From positions 1 to 43,723 of the forward strand of contig MPUH01000598.1 of the NCBI GenBank assembly GCA_001970955.1: DNA of 43,723 bases. Direction: 5' to 3'. Every line of letters begins with the position of its first letter. Position 1 is the first letter of the stretch. This document shows positions 1 to 9,667 of this stretch, in pieces. Under the pieces are notes generated by a model. It was not told where the DNA came from and made no database searches. It was given only the letters and a program-made list of their open reading frames with translations. The translations under genes were made by a program, and so were the position numbers. Source of the stretch: Stentor coeruleus (taxonomy: Eukaryota > Ciliophora > Heterotrichea > Heterotrichida > Stentoridae).

Positions 1-29
1 AATGAAAGACTACTTGATTTTTAGAAATA

Positions 30-890
30 TATAGGGTAGTAATGAAAAACAATACTTAATTTTATCTTCAAGAAGTTGGATTGCAGTTTCAGTAGATTTA
101 GCCTGAAGCAAGGCTGAAATTAATTTTGCATATATTCCATCAACTATTTTGTGATTATTTTTTATAATACTTTCACACAAAGAGCTTTCATATATTCAAC
201 TGATTTGAAAAGCTCTTTTTCCATATACATTCTAACCCTAACACCCTAAAAATTAAGCACATCAACTAATTTTTCAGTTTTCAGCAAAATCATATGCAAG
301 GCTTCAAATAAATAATCTTTAGCTTTTTTGATATCTCCTTTAATTTTATATACATGACTAATCAATCAGGAGTTGGAAATTATTGTTTCTATTAGAGATA
401 GACCATTTTTTATATTAATTAGAAGATAGTTAGATGATGATTATTTCAAATGCTCTTAATAAGAAATTACTTGCTAATAATTTGCTTTCAGATTTGGCTA
501 GATTAACTCCTAGGATTATTAAAAGCTCTGCAGTTTTTATTTTTTCCTCCTTGTTTATTTCATTTATGAGTGTATTTATTTAGCTGCACTTGAAGCTTCA
601 TTAATATCTTTTGCATTTAATAACTATTGGATTTTATTGAGTCAGTAATATAATTTTCATAAACTAAAATTAATTCAGAAAAACTAGCAATTTTAAAATA
701 ATTGGGAAGTATAACTCTTGACGTAACGAATCCTAAACTACTTAACCTTATACTTACTCAACTAAATTATGGGCTTCAGGAAAGCAATCCAGATGCAAAT
801 AACGACTGAGCAATTTTAAATATGTTTGCAGCTTGATTTATCATTTTCTTTGCATTTGCAACAATTTGCTCTCTGTTCACTTAACACCAA
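30..890 (-). pseudogene. decayed TPR-like repeat protein
   Basis: Read on the minus strand, this stretch alternates between frames that each look coding for 30-60 residues. It contains helical, Ala/Leu/Lys-rich, roughly 35-residue blocks of tetratricopeptide character, such as GDIKKAKDYLFEALHMI and AKSESKLLASNFLLRAFEI. No frame stays open: there are at least three frame changes and in-frame TAA, TGA and TAG codons. I looked for 15-nt introns matching the local consensus that would repair the breaks and found none. I read it as a gene remnant. The TPR label rests on repeat length and helix character only. Confidence 0.5.
232..249. repeat. short interstitial telomere-like motif
   Basis: CCCTAACA at 236-243 is followed directly by CCCTAA at 244-249 and preceded by CTAA, so nearly two units of CCCTAACA. 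As I recall, that is the telomere unit reported for heterotrichs. It lies inside the decayed gene and could be a chance 14-base match. Confidence 0.35.
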
Positions 891-940
891 GTAATGCTAC
901 CATTAAACCTAGCTAACCATAATATAATAATTTTGGCCTA

Positions 941-2341
941 ATGTCAACTTTAATTCTAAGAAGGCAATGGTTCATCACATCTAGGGTCCATGATATAAAG
1001 TCTGAATATACATTTGTAGAAGAACTTGGAAAAGGCACTTTCGGCAAAGTATTTAAAGCTGTCCATAAAGAATCAGGTTTAGAAAGGGCAATCAAGGTTA
1101 TCATCAAACCAAACATCACTGAGTACGCAACTTTTATCACAGAACTCGGCATACTAAAAAACCTTGACCACCCAAACATCGTCAATATAATCGAGACTTT
1201 TGAGACGGAAAATTTGTGCTTTTTAGTCCTTGAGCTTTGCAGAGGTGGAGATCTACTCGATAGAGTCGTATCAGAGAGGTCTTTTTCAGAGCAAAAGGCC
1301 GCTCATATAATGAAGGTTCTTTTTTCAGCGATTTGGTACTGCCACAGGAATAACATTTGCCATTTAGACCTAAAGCCAGAAAACTGTGTATATTTCAGCA
1401 AAGACCCAAACAGTGAAATCAAGCTTATAGACTTTGGCTTGTCGATTGTCGCTTCTGAAGAAGATATCCTTCATGACGTCAGAGGTACACCATATTACAT
1501 AGCCCCAGAAGTACTGTCGAAAAACTACAACAACAAAGCTGACTGTTGGTCTTTAGGAGTTATAATGTACATGCTTTTAACAGGTACATTCCCTTTTAAT
1601 GGGCGTAACAATCAAGAAATTCTCATGTCAGTGTACAATGGTTCACTTTCATTTCGCCACCCTAACTTTAAATATGTATCAGAATCAGCTAAAGATCTCA
1701 TTGCCAAGCTTTTAGTTAAAGATGTCACCCATAGACTTTCAGCAGAACAAGCTTTTAATCATGAGTGGGTACAAGGCTTAAGTCCTTCAATTGCCCCATC
1801 TTTGCCAATTGAGTATATCAACAATATTATAAAATTCGTCAATTCACGGAACATGAAAAAAGCAGCTATGATGTATATTGCAACTAAGCTCACAGAACAG
1901 GAACTCTGCGAACTTAAAGAGATTTTTAAAGAAATTGATGCTAATGGAGATGGTTTTATTAACAATGATGAACTCCAAAGAGCAATTATTTCTTCTCATA
2001 CAATTCCTCAACAAAGATTAGACTTTATAGTCTCAGGTATAGATTTTAATAAGAACGGGATGATTGATTATATTGAATTCATTACAGCTTGTTTGAAAAA
2101 ACAGCATTATTCTAACTTAGGTCTTATTAGATCAGCGTTTAGACATTTTGATAGAGATAATAGTGGCTATATAACCCCTGAGGAGCTTAAACAAGCAATG
2201 TGCTGCAATGAGTTGAACCCAGAAATCGATGCAAGAGTTGAAAAAATGATATTGGAAGCTGATACAAATGATGATGGGAAAATTGATTATGCTGAATTCT
2301 TAGCTTTGCTCTCAGTCCAGAGCTTGCATAGCTTTACTTAA
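941..2341 (+). CDS. calcium-dependent protein kinase (CDPK) with four EF-hands
   Basis: A 466-residue Ser/Thr kinase directly controlled by calcium. The kinase domain spans about 23-278: glycine loop GKGTFGKV (30-37), AIK lysine K52, catalytic loop HLDLKPEN (141-148), DFG 164-166, APE 188-190. A junction/autoinhibitory segment follows (about 280-320). Four EF-hand loops start at D333, D368, D404 and D441, all with D or N at the liganding positions and a terminal E or D. The usual CDPK HRD arginine is replaced by Leu, while the catalytic Asp is kept. There is no Gly2, so N-myristoylation is not predicted. No intron was found. The stop TAA is 74 bp before the next gene on the same strand. Family assignment is secure; substrate is unknown. 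Confidence 0.95.
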   Translation: MSTLILRRQWFITSRVHDIKSEYTFVEELGKGTFGKVFKAVHKESGLERAIKVIIKPNITEYATFITELGILKNLDHPNIVNIIETFETENLCFLVLELCRGGDLLDRVVSERSFSEQKAAHIMKVLFSAIWYCHRNNICHLDLKPENCVYFSKDPNSEIKLIDFGLSIVASEEDILHDVRGTPYYIAPEVLSKNYNNKADCWSLGVIMYMLLTGTFPFNGRNNQEILMSVYNGSLSFRHPNFKYVSESAKDLIAKLLVKDVTHRLSAEQAFNHEWVQGLSPSIAPSLPIEYINNIIKFVNSRNMKKAAMMYIATKLTEQELCELKEIFKEIDANGDGFINNDELQRAIISSHTIPQQRLDFIVSGIDFNKNGMIDYIEFITACLKKQHYSNLGLIRSAFRHFDRDNSGYITPEELKQAMCCNELNPEIDARVEKMILEADTNDDGKIDYAEFLALLSVQSLHSFT

Positions 2342-2415
2342 ATAATTAGCATATTTAGCAATGATTCATATTAGTTATCATTAACTTGTAAACAATAACC
2401 AGTAACTAAACAAAA

Positions 2416-3495
2416 ATGAGCTTAATTTCCCCTTTGTTCGAAATAAACCCTTTTACACTGCCTCAACCTACCACTATTCGCTTTTCTCATACACATAATT
2501 GCTTACGTCATCCTAACAGAATCCCTATGAAGCCTTTTGAAGATTTTGAAACTATTCTGAATATTCCATGTATCAATTGTCAGGAGCTAGTCAATGTTAG
2601 TAGAATCAACGAGCATTCTCAGCTTTGTGTTTATCCTACAAGTAAAGTTTTAGATTTAGAAAGTGGAAATGAAGTTGAAGAAGTCCGATTTAAAGTTATA
2701 AATCTAAAAAAAGTTCTCGAAGAAATTGCAGCTAAGCCTCACATTAAACCAAATGACAATAACTGCATAACTATAATGATTAGACATAGTATGACAGTTT
2801 TAAACACTAGGAATACTATGGCTCTTGAGCATATTTTAGACTCATTAAACACTATGATTCAAGTGCATAAAGGTAGTTTGGCAACAATGATTTATGCAGA
2901 AAGGCTAGCAGCTTTAGTAGTTCGCCTATTAGCTTGCTTGATTGGCAATGAGAATGCGAAAACAAAAGTCAATGAAAAAAATTCTGTTCAAGAAAAAACA
3001 GTCATAAAATCATTGCAAGAGCAGGTCGAGTTTTATAAGACCAGAACACAGAATTTACAGAAAGTTGTGGCAAGGACTCAAAACATAAGTTTGCAAAGTA
3101 TTAATATAAAACTAGAGGCTATCAAGAGTGAAATCGATAGTTTAAGCCCAAGCGTTTCACCTGGGACTAGTATTTTGCTTGATGAGAGCTCTTTGTCTCC
3201 TGGCATATCAGATAATGAGGATCAAAGAGATGATGAAGAGCTTAAAAGGTACTTTTTTTCATTGTGTTTGAGTTATAAAATCAAACTCTCTGCAACTGGA
3301 AGGATTAAGCCGAATCTTTCGATTTCGAAATTATATCATGATGCTTTAGATAAGAAAATCAAGCCTGAAGATTGGAAAAAATATGTGAATCAACAATTTT
3401 GTAAACCAGATCAGAAATTTATTGAGAAAAAGCCAAGAAGAAGGCCACCAGGGAAGTTTATGAATATTTTTGAGACAATTACGGAAGAACAGTAA
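2416..3495 (+). CDS. C2HC zinc-finger / coiled-coil protein of unknown function
   Basis: A 359-residue protein I do not recognise as a named family. Near the N-terminus is a Cys-x2-Cys-x11-His-x3-Cys arrangement (C52, C55, H67, C71), a plausible single C2HC zinc finger. A helical region (about 90-180) contains a hydrophobic MIYAERLAALVVRLLACLIG segment, followed by a predicted coiled coil (about 190-240), a Ser/Asp-rich linker with repeated LSP motifs (about 240-275), and a basic tail containing KKPRRRPPGK. It is tandem to the CDPK gene with 74 bp between them. No intron. Stop TAA. The finger is read from Cys/His spacing only. Confidence 0.75.
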   Translation: MSLISPLFEINPFTLPQPTTIRFSHTHNCLRHPNRIPMKPFEDFETILNIPCINCQELVNVSRINEHSQLCVYPTSKVLDLESGNEVEEVRFKVINLKKVLEEIAAKPHIKPNDNNCITIMIRHSMTVLNTRNTMALEHILDSLNTMIQVHKGSLATMIYAERLAALVVRLLACLIGNENAKTKVNEKNSVQEKTVIKSLQEQVEFYKTRTQNLQKVVARTQNISLQSINIKLEAIKSEIDSLSPSVSPGTSILLDESSLSPGISDNEDQRDDEELKRYFFSLCLSYKIKLSATGRIKPNLSISKLYHDALDKKIKPEDWKKYVNQQFCKPDQKFIEKKPRRRPPGKFMNIFETITEEQ

Positions 3496-3506
3496 ATATA
3501 TCAAAA

Positions 3507-3632
3507 ATAATTTATAAATATGAAATGAATATAAAAATATGAGGAATGTTGCTGATTGAATTAGGTATAAGATAATTTATAAATATTAAATGAATGTGAA
3601 AATATAAGGAATGCTGTTGATTGAATTATTAG
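3507..3632. repeat. two degenerate tandem copies, about 61-65 bp each
   Basis: The block starting ATAATTTATAAATAT at 3507 recurs at 3572 with substitutions and a small length change, through a shared GATTGAATTA segment. A third copy begins at about 3633 and fades out. Confidence 0.75.
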
Positions 3633-3913
3633 ATAATTTTTAATTATTTAATTTGATTCAATATGATGAGGAAAAGGTAAATAGGATTTTCTGGTGAATG
3701 AATAACTATTTTAGTTTAGATTAAGAATTAATGGATTTTAGTTATTAAGGTGATTCATTATATATAAGATAATTAATAGATTGGTGTAGTTATTTAGAAA
3801 ATTTTGATATAATGCTTATTATGAAAGCCTATATATATGTATGATGAATAGTTTTTTGCGCTATTTTTAATGTTATATATAAAGTTAATCAAATTAGTTT
3901 TGTTATTTATATA

Positions 3914-4020
3914 TTATAATATAAATGCTATAAAAGAAAGGTTTAATATAGTTAATAAGAAAGTTATAATATGAATGCTATAAAAGAAAGGTTTAATATA
4001 GTTAATAAGAAAGTTATAAT
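3914..4020. repeat. 50-bp tandem repeat, 2.1 copies
   Basis: Copy 1 is 3914-3963 and copy 2 is 3964-4013, nearly identical, with the core AATGCTATAAAAGAAAGG. Seven bases of a third copy follow. It is non-coding. Confidence 0.9.
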
Positions 4021-4417
4021 TAAAAAAAATCTTACGAATTAAATATAGTTAATAAAAACTTTCTATTTAAATATATTAACAAAATATTACATAAAGGTAA
4101 GAATTGGGCTCTATTTTAATGTGCATATATAATATCATATCAAAAACTAAGAATTTATAAAGCTATCCGGTAAAGAAAATCCATAAAATAAACAAAGAAT
4201 TTTTCTCAGCTCTATTTTTGTCTTGTCTTCTATTTAGTAGAATGCTCTCAAGTGTTAGAATAAAATATAGCTGGCAAATATTATTAATATTTTACTCTAT
4301 ATCCTTCAGATACTCTTAGTCATTCTATATTAAGATTGTAATAAAACTATATTTGCTAAAATTAAACATAGCTCAAACTAGCAATTGAAGGTTTTCTAAC
4401 TTTATAAATTTTTAAAC

Positions 4418-5488
4418 ATGGAAAGGGCCAAAAAGAACTCATGCGGGTGTTTTGCATTTTTTAAAAGAAGATTAAGAAAGCAGCAGGATAACTCAGCCAT
4501 CATCGAAATCAAAGACATAAACTGTGATGAAGAAATCAAAAGTGACTGCAAAGACATCAACATATCCATCGATCATTCCTCATCAACAACACAAAAATTA
4601 TTCAGCCCCAGCACCTACTATAAATCAACAATTATTGCCCCATCTTGCAAGACCCCTCAAGCACACAATCTCATCCCTCCTTTTGGAAACGCTGTTTTAA
4701 GTGAATCTCGGCATGTTAAAAACCTTCACAACCAGTCATTGCCAACATCAAGCAAAATCAACATAAAAGAAATAAGCGATTCTTCACTAATAATAAAAGA
4801 AATATTTGAAAATCCTTTAAGTCAGCCAATAATGCCATCAACTCAAAGAAATATAAGGGCCAAGTTCTTTTTTCAGGATTTTGAAAGGTCTGAGTCCATG
4901 GCTCCAACTCCGAAAAATGTTCAAATAGTAAATGCTAGAGGAGTTTCATGTAATAATAATTCAAAAGATATAATAAAACCAAGAAACAGCTCAGAAGGGC
5001 CAATTTTGCTAGTGAAACCTCCTGAAGTTGTAGTAAGAATTCAGTCTCCTGAGATGCTACCACAGCCTTTACCTCCTGAGGCTATGCAAAATATTTATAT
5101 AGAACCAGAAAAACATGAGGACCCTAATTTAAAACCAGTTCAAGCCAGTTCTTTTGCTTATAAAAGTCCTATTGAGCCAGTCTTATCACCAAGTCTTGAG
5201 TCTTTGGGCAGATCAGCTTTAGATAAAAATTTACCCATACTTCAAATAAGCCCAATAAAATCATTAGTCTCCATAGATGATTATTCTGATATTGTTGCCG
5301 CTATGAATTTTCCTGATTCCAATGGTTCAAGATATAAATTCCCAGATCTTTTTATTCGCTCTATAAAGAAAACTAAACAACTTCCATTGCTTAAGCCTAT
5401 TACCCCAAGGTATGCTGGAAAAAGAATCAATTTACCTAAGATGAGAAGGGATAACGAGATTTTATTGGAAAATCTCAGAGCTAACTAA
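4418..5488 (+). CDS. disordered protein with Cys/basic N-terminus
   Basis: A 356-residue protein of unknown function. The first 25 residues hold NSCGCFAFFKRRLRKQQ, a cysteine pair next to aromatic and basic residues that resembles a palmitoylated membrane anchor (inference). The rest is rich in Ser, Pro, Ile and Lys with no recognisable fold, including Pro-rich stretches such as PQPLPPEAM, and a basic C-terminus. Base composition shifts from C-rich at the 5' end to G-rich at the 3' end, as in other genes here. No intron; stop TAA. The stop lies 144 bp from the stop of the convergent gene. A DHHC acyltransferase is encoded at 25.6 kb, but no link is shown. Confidence 0.7.
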   Translation: MERAKKNSCGCFAFFKRRLRKQQDNSAIIEIKDINCDEEIKSDCKDINISIDHSSSTTQKLFSPSTYYKSTIIAPSCKTPQAHNLIPPFGNAVLSESRHVKNLHNQSLPTSSKINIKEISDSSLIIKEIFENPLSQPIMPSTQRNIRAKFFFQDFERSESMAPTPKNVQIVNARGVSCNNNSKDIIKPRNSSEGPILLVKPPEVVVRIQSPEMLPQPLPPEAMQNIYIEPEKHEDPNLKPVQASSFAYKSPIEPVLSPSLESLGRSALDKNLPILQISPIKSLVSIDDYSDIVAAMNFPDSNGSRYKFPDLFIRSIKKTKQLPLLKPITPRYAGKRINLPKMRRDNEILLENLRAN

Positions 5489-5632
5489 ATTAATTAACTA
5501 GTGTGTTAATATTATAATAAAAGTTAAATGTACTGAACTTAATGAGGTTTATATAGAATTATGTCTAAAAAATTATATTGAGGAGTTGCCAAAAAAAGTG
5601 AAATATCTATGAAGCCTAGTTTTTATGGATTA

Positions 5633-7487
5633 TTAATAAATACTTTGCACAATGCTATCGATTTCTCCCATCCAATCAGCAGCGCGTTTGCTGTTATCGA
5701 ATGTGAACTTGATTTCTTTCCTATTTGTGTGTATTATTAGAACTTCTTCAGATACTGAAGTGTTAAGTATAGACTTAAGTGGGACAATGGTGTTGATTTT
5801 GAATGGAACTGAGGCAAAAAGTAGGAATTCTTTTAGAATAATAAGTGAGTTTTGTTGAATAGTAACTCTTTTGGCGTTGATGTTTTTCGGGTCTTGAAGA
5901 AAAGCTATAACTTGTTCAGCTTTTGGAAGGACACAGATAGGCTTTGCAACTTTTATTAGTATAGATGTAACAATTTCTAATGTTTCTAGTAAGGATTTAG
6001 AACGAGAGATATGATAATGCTTATAGATCAGCTTTTGAACTGCATTTAAATAGTTTTTCTATATAAATTTTACGAATTCTTCTTGGATCTCTTGAAGTCT
6101 TAAAGCCTTTTTAGTATCTTCAGAAACTTTTTGTAATAATTTACTTATAAGCTTGTATGCATCCAGATATAAAGTTAGATAAATCAAATATTTTTCTAAT
6201 GAGTCAGGCACTTCACTGAGAATTTCCTGCATGAACACCTTTGTCACTGCTACAATATCAAGATATTTGCTCAATAGCCTTGTAAGAATTTTAGAATTTT
6301 CTATAACACTAAGTTTTTCTTTAGATTTCTCAATATTCTCTTCTAAAAACTTAATATGACTGTTGCAAATCCCTAAAAACTCTTCGAATTTTATATCCTC
6401 AACATGAAAATCGTCTTCAATTTCAGTGGATATTTTACCGAACTTATACACCCGCACAGAATTGCTTGGAACAAACCCTTTTTGTCCTAAGCTATTTACT
6501 CCTCTACACCAGTGCTCATGGAAATCCCCATATTTTATCTCTAATGAATCGCCGAATTCAGTTGTAAGCTCATTATTGCTTATTGCTTTATATTTCTGCA
6601 CAACTTCACAATTGTTTTCTCTAATTCGACTGCGTATATAATTAAAAGCTTCATCAGAAGTACTAAAATGGTGAAGGTTTTCCTGTCTGTATTTGACAGA
6701 AACTTTGTAGTTTTTATACTTTTCTAAGTTTTCAAGATATGCTTTGCTACCTTTACCCCCAGTCGCAGCTTTATTATACATCTCAGCATGTTTATACATA
6801 AAATCAGCACCCATTGAGATCATTTCAGAAATCGGTCCAGTAAGTTTTTTTTCCACATTCGTGTCAAGGTCTTGAAGATTACTAATAAACTCCTTGTGTT
6901 TTATTAAGTATGTGGTCCAGCATTCATCTTTTATGCTGTCCATTTCTTGAATCCTGTAGTTTTGTGTGATTTTGCTGGTCTCGTTTATGATTTTTTCGTA
7001 TAAATTCCTGCAATGGTTTCTTTGCTCACATATTTCTAAGGATTTTTTAACTTTTTTGTTCCATTTAGCTAATTTGATAGATATTTCTTGAAGTTTATAA
7101 GGCTAAGTTAGAATTACAAACCGAAGATCTGTGAAATAGTTTATGTATTTGCAAAAATCATTGATAAAAGTGGGGAGATTTAGCAGGCTTACAAGTTTTT
7201 GCATTGAAAAAGCAGCTTTGCTATAGGATAAAAAAAGCTCTGGGTATTTATTACTTTCGCTTAAAAGGGATATTAAAGTAATTTCTTGAGATAAGATNTG
7301 AATTTTTTATAGGAAAATATTATAATTGCATATGAAATTGTTGAGGAAATTAGGTTAAAAGGGATATTAAAGTAATTTCTTGAGATAAGATTTCGCCTTC
7401 GGCAATTATTGATCGAAGCCACTGTTCCTTGTTCTGAACTTCAAACTCCAGCTCTTCTTTAATTTCGGATAGAACTTGTTCTTCCAT
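5633..7487 (-). CDS. BAR-like / SH3 / DH-like / PH protein (putative RhoGEF)
   Basis: A spliced gene of about 571 residues. Exons run from ATG at 7487 to TAA at 5633, with 15-nt introns at 7254-7240, 7117-7103 and 6073-6059. The frame is broken by 94 extra bases at 7261-7354 around an N; skipping them restores it. Residues 1-240 are helical and coiled, perhaps BAR-like. An SH3 domain lies at about 253-306 (AISNNEL, GDSLEI, HWCRG, GFVPSNSV). A helical region (about 320-470) contains AVQKLIYKHYHIS, resembling the third conserved region of Dbl-homology exchange factors. A C-terminal PH-like fold (about 480-565) ends in the typical tryptophan helix AADWMGEI. SH3 is firm, PH likely, DH tentative. 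Such proteins activate Rho/Rac GTPases at membranes. Confidence 0.75.
6059..6073 (-). other. 15-nt intron (RhoGEF-like, intron 3)
   Basis: On the minus strand GTAAAATTTATATAG. It contains the apparent stop TAG. Removal opens the frame into the DH/PH-like C-terminus. Confidence 0.93.
7103..7117 (-). other. 15-nt intron (RhoGEF-like, intron 2)
   Basis: On the minus strand GTAATTCTAACTTAG. Removal deletes a TAG stop and joins two open segments in the same frame. Confidence 0.92.
7240..7254 (-). other. 15-nt intron (RhoGEF-like, intron 1)
   Basis: On the minus strand GTAATAAATACCCAG. It has no in-frame stop if retained (five extra residues). It is placed because it matches the local intron consensus, with A at position 10. 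Confidence 0.7.
7261..7391. repeat. 37-bp exact duplication flanking an N: probable assembly scar
   Basis: Bases 7261-7297 and 7355-7391 are identical over 37 nt, separated by a single N (7298) and 56 bases of AT-rich sequence. Deleting one 94-base period restores the surrounding reading frame exactly. This looks like two contigs joined without merging their overlap. Confidence 0.88.
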
Positions 7488-8102
7488 AGCTGATATAGGA
7501 CTATTAGTATAAATTTTGCATTTATACTTAAGATAAGTATTGATTGCAATAGATTATTAAATTTAGGTAAATAAAAAGTATGATTTATTATTAGGATACT
7601 GTTGATAAGGTTATTGAAAATTATGATTAATATTTTTTATTGAAATTATTTTTGATTTTATCTGAAAAGTTCTAGAGTGTGTTATGATTAGTTTTATGAA
7701 TAAAATCAAGTGCATTCAGGAAATTACTCCCTTCAATTTTTATATTCCCCAAATTAGTTTTAGAATTAACTAGATAGCATAGCTTATTATAACTCTTGAA
7801 GATAAAGTAAGTGAAGAAATGGGAAAGGGTTTAATAGAGGAAGTGATGATAGCGTAATATTTTTTATTTAATCATATAAGATTTTATAATGCTAAGTTTA
7901 ATTATTTTCAATTTTAGCTTATAGGGATATATTATTAGTTTAATATGAAGATATTTTAAGAGATATGTCATTGCAAAGTTCATAAATAATGTTTGCAACA
8001 CAAAATATGATTTATAAAATAACTGAAAGTAGTAATTATAGAATGCCTATTTAAAAATATCATAATTCTAGCAAGAAATCATCAATCTTAAATCTTAACT
8101 AA
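7488..8102. other. AT-rich intergenic spacer
   Basis: Between the divergently oriented start of the RhoGEF-like gene and the 3' end of the sorting-receptor gene. I see no supported coding frame, RNA gene or repeat. Confidence 0.6.
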
Positions 8103-9449
8103 CTAACGTTTTTCCAAGTCTGCCATCTGGAAGTACTGTGCAACCTCAGCTCCAACTTTAAGTCTAACGTCATGCTTAAGTTCTTTATTCAACCAAATCC
8201 TATAAACAACAAGAATGCTAATAACAAGGGCAATAGCTAATATCAATAAAACAATAATCCACCAATTGCTAGTACTTTTATCTTCAGGCTCCTTAATTTT
8301 TCCTCTACAAATATCAGGTATATTCTCAATAGTAAAACTAGCACAAATAGCTTTAGAAACTGCAGCAACTTCTAAATCCCCTCTATAAAGCATGCTATTA
8401 ATAACAATCGCTGGGTTAAATGGTATCATTTCTTCATTCCACAAAGCAAGTTCGTTTCTCATAATCCTATTATCATTCATAAGCAAATCATTTCCTTCAA
8501 TGCTATTTTTTATGCACTTATCTACACTACTTTTGCTAATCCCAACTGTTTTTAAAGCTTTATCAGAGCAAGTTCTTGAAAAATCTAAATAACAGTTTTT
8601 GTAAAATTCACTGATATAACTGAACCATTTTCTTGTATTACTGACATTAAAAACACATAATTCAGTTAAGTCTTCTAAGACAACATCTTGACCTTTTATT
8701 GATTCATAACCATCTGGATCGTAAGAACAATACCTTCCTCCTGATATGCATTCTTCTTGAGCATTGACGAAATTTTGTTGTTTGCACACATGGCATTCCC
8801 ATACTAAGTAGTGCGGAGTGAATTTCATTTGTGGCATTAGAATAGCAAAACTACTGAAGTCATTGAGGAATGTCATTGCAAAGTCACTAGAGGATTGAAG
8901 CCAGATTGTCACTGAGACTTCATTTTTAGTTGATTTATTAACTTCGAAACCTAGACAGAGGATTATGTTTGTCATTCTTTCATCTTTTTTATAGTCGTAA
9001 AAAAGATTCCCATCCTCTTGGCTAATAATAAATGCAGGGATATCTAAGTTTCCTCCCGCTCCATTATCAGTCATAATAAAATCTGTTATATCACTATCAT
9101 CATCATTGACTATAATAACAGCTTTAGCTCCAATATTCTGTGCATTACGGACTTTGACGACAAAAGCACAGTCTCCACGATCAACCATGACTATTTGTGA
9201 ACCTGAATTAGAAGACTCTCCTTGTATTGGAGGCAATGGGTCGCAAGCTGTTCTATGTTTCTTTTCTTCTATGACAAGTTGGCCTGTCAGAAAACTTCCG
9301 TAAGGAGGATTGCCAAAGTTACCCATCGACGAAGGAATGATTCCCTTATTATGTTTATCTTGGAATATTTTTTGAAGGTCAGATGGGGCAAATACAGTGA
9401 TGCTTCCAAAAGATAGGCCAAGCAGTCCTAGAAAAGCAAAGAATCTCAT
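8103..9449 (-). CDS. vacuolar-sorting-receptor-like PA-domain membrane protein
   Basis: A 448-residue type I membrane protein. It begins with a signal peptide (MRFFAFLGLLGLSFG). A protease-associated (PA) domain follows (about 50-165, with VMVDRGDCAFVVKVRNAQ and GAKAVIIVND). The lumenal region is Cys-rich (about 215-390), including CHVCK and other motifs of the plant BP-80/VSR type. One transmembrane helix lies at about 395-416, and a 30-residue cytosolic tail contains Tyr-Phe-Gln-Met at 439-442, a YxxPhi adaptor-sorting signal. Plant VSRs carry EGF-like repeats before the membrane; I see none here, so the protein is shorter. Likely role: cargo sorting from Golgi or endosomes to lysosome-like compartments. 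No intron; stop TAG. It is divergent from the Rab gene. Confidence 0.85.
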   Translation of the reverse strand: MRFFAFLGLLGLSFGSITVFAPSDLQKIFQDKHNKGIIPSSMGNFGNPPYGSFLTGQLVIEEKKHRTACDPLPPIQGESSNSGSQIVMVDRGDCAFVVKVRNAQNIGAKAVIIVNDDDSDITDFIMTDNGAGGNLDIPAFIISQEDGNLFYDYKKDERMTNIILCLGFEVNKSTKNEVSVTIWLQSSSDFAMTFLNDFSSFAILMPQMKFTPHYLVWECHVCKQQNFVNAQEECISGGRYCSYDPDGYESIKGQDVVLEDLTELCVFNVSNTRKWFSYISEFYKNCYLDFSRTCSDKALKTVGISKSSVDKCIKNSIEGNDLLMNDNRIMRNELALWNEEMIPFNPAIVINSMLYRGDLEVAAVSKAICASFTIENIPDICRGKIKEPEDKSTSNWWIIVLLILAIALVISILVVYRIWLNKELKHDVRLKVGAEVAQYFQMADLEKR

Positions 9450-9667
9450 ATTTATTTTTGCCTACAAGCTATATCAGACAAATATTAATAAAAGAATGAA
9501 AATTATTTTATTTAACTTTTATATAATTAATCAACTTAGTTTAGCTTAGCATTTATATTTTTTTCACACATAATCAGCTGAATTTATTTAATTTCATGTT
9601 GAATTTTCTTAGTTGTATTTTTTTCAACCTTAAAGGCAAAAGTTTCATACCCTGAATCAAATAAAAA

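Larger units (their letters stand above)
3496..4417. other. AT-rich intergenic spacer with tandem repeats
   Basis: No coding frame is supported. The first half is markedly G-rich and C-poor on the plus strand, as seen downstream of other plus genes here. It holds two small tandem repeats (listed separately). The last 250 bp become richer in C ahead of the next gene. Confidence 0.7.

Noticed and set aside
241..255. GTGCTTAATTTTTAG (minus) as an intron rescuing the TPR-like frame
   Set aside because: Starts GTGC and lacks A10. Other frame breaks remain, so it does not restore a gene.
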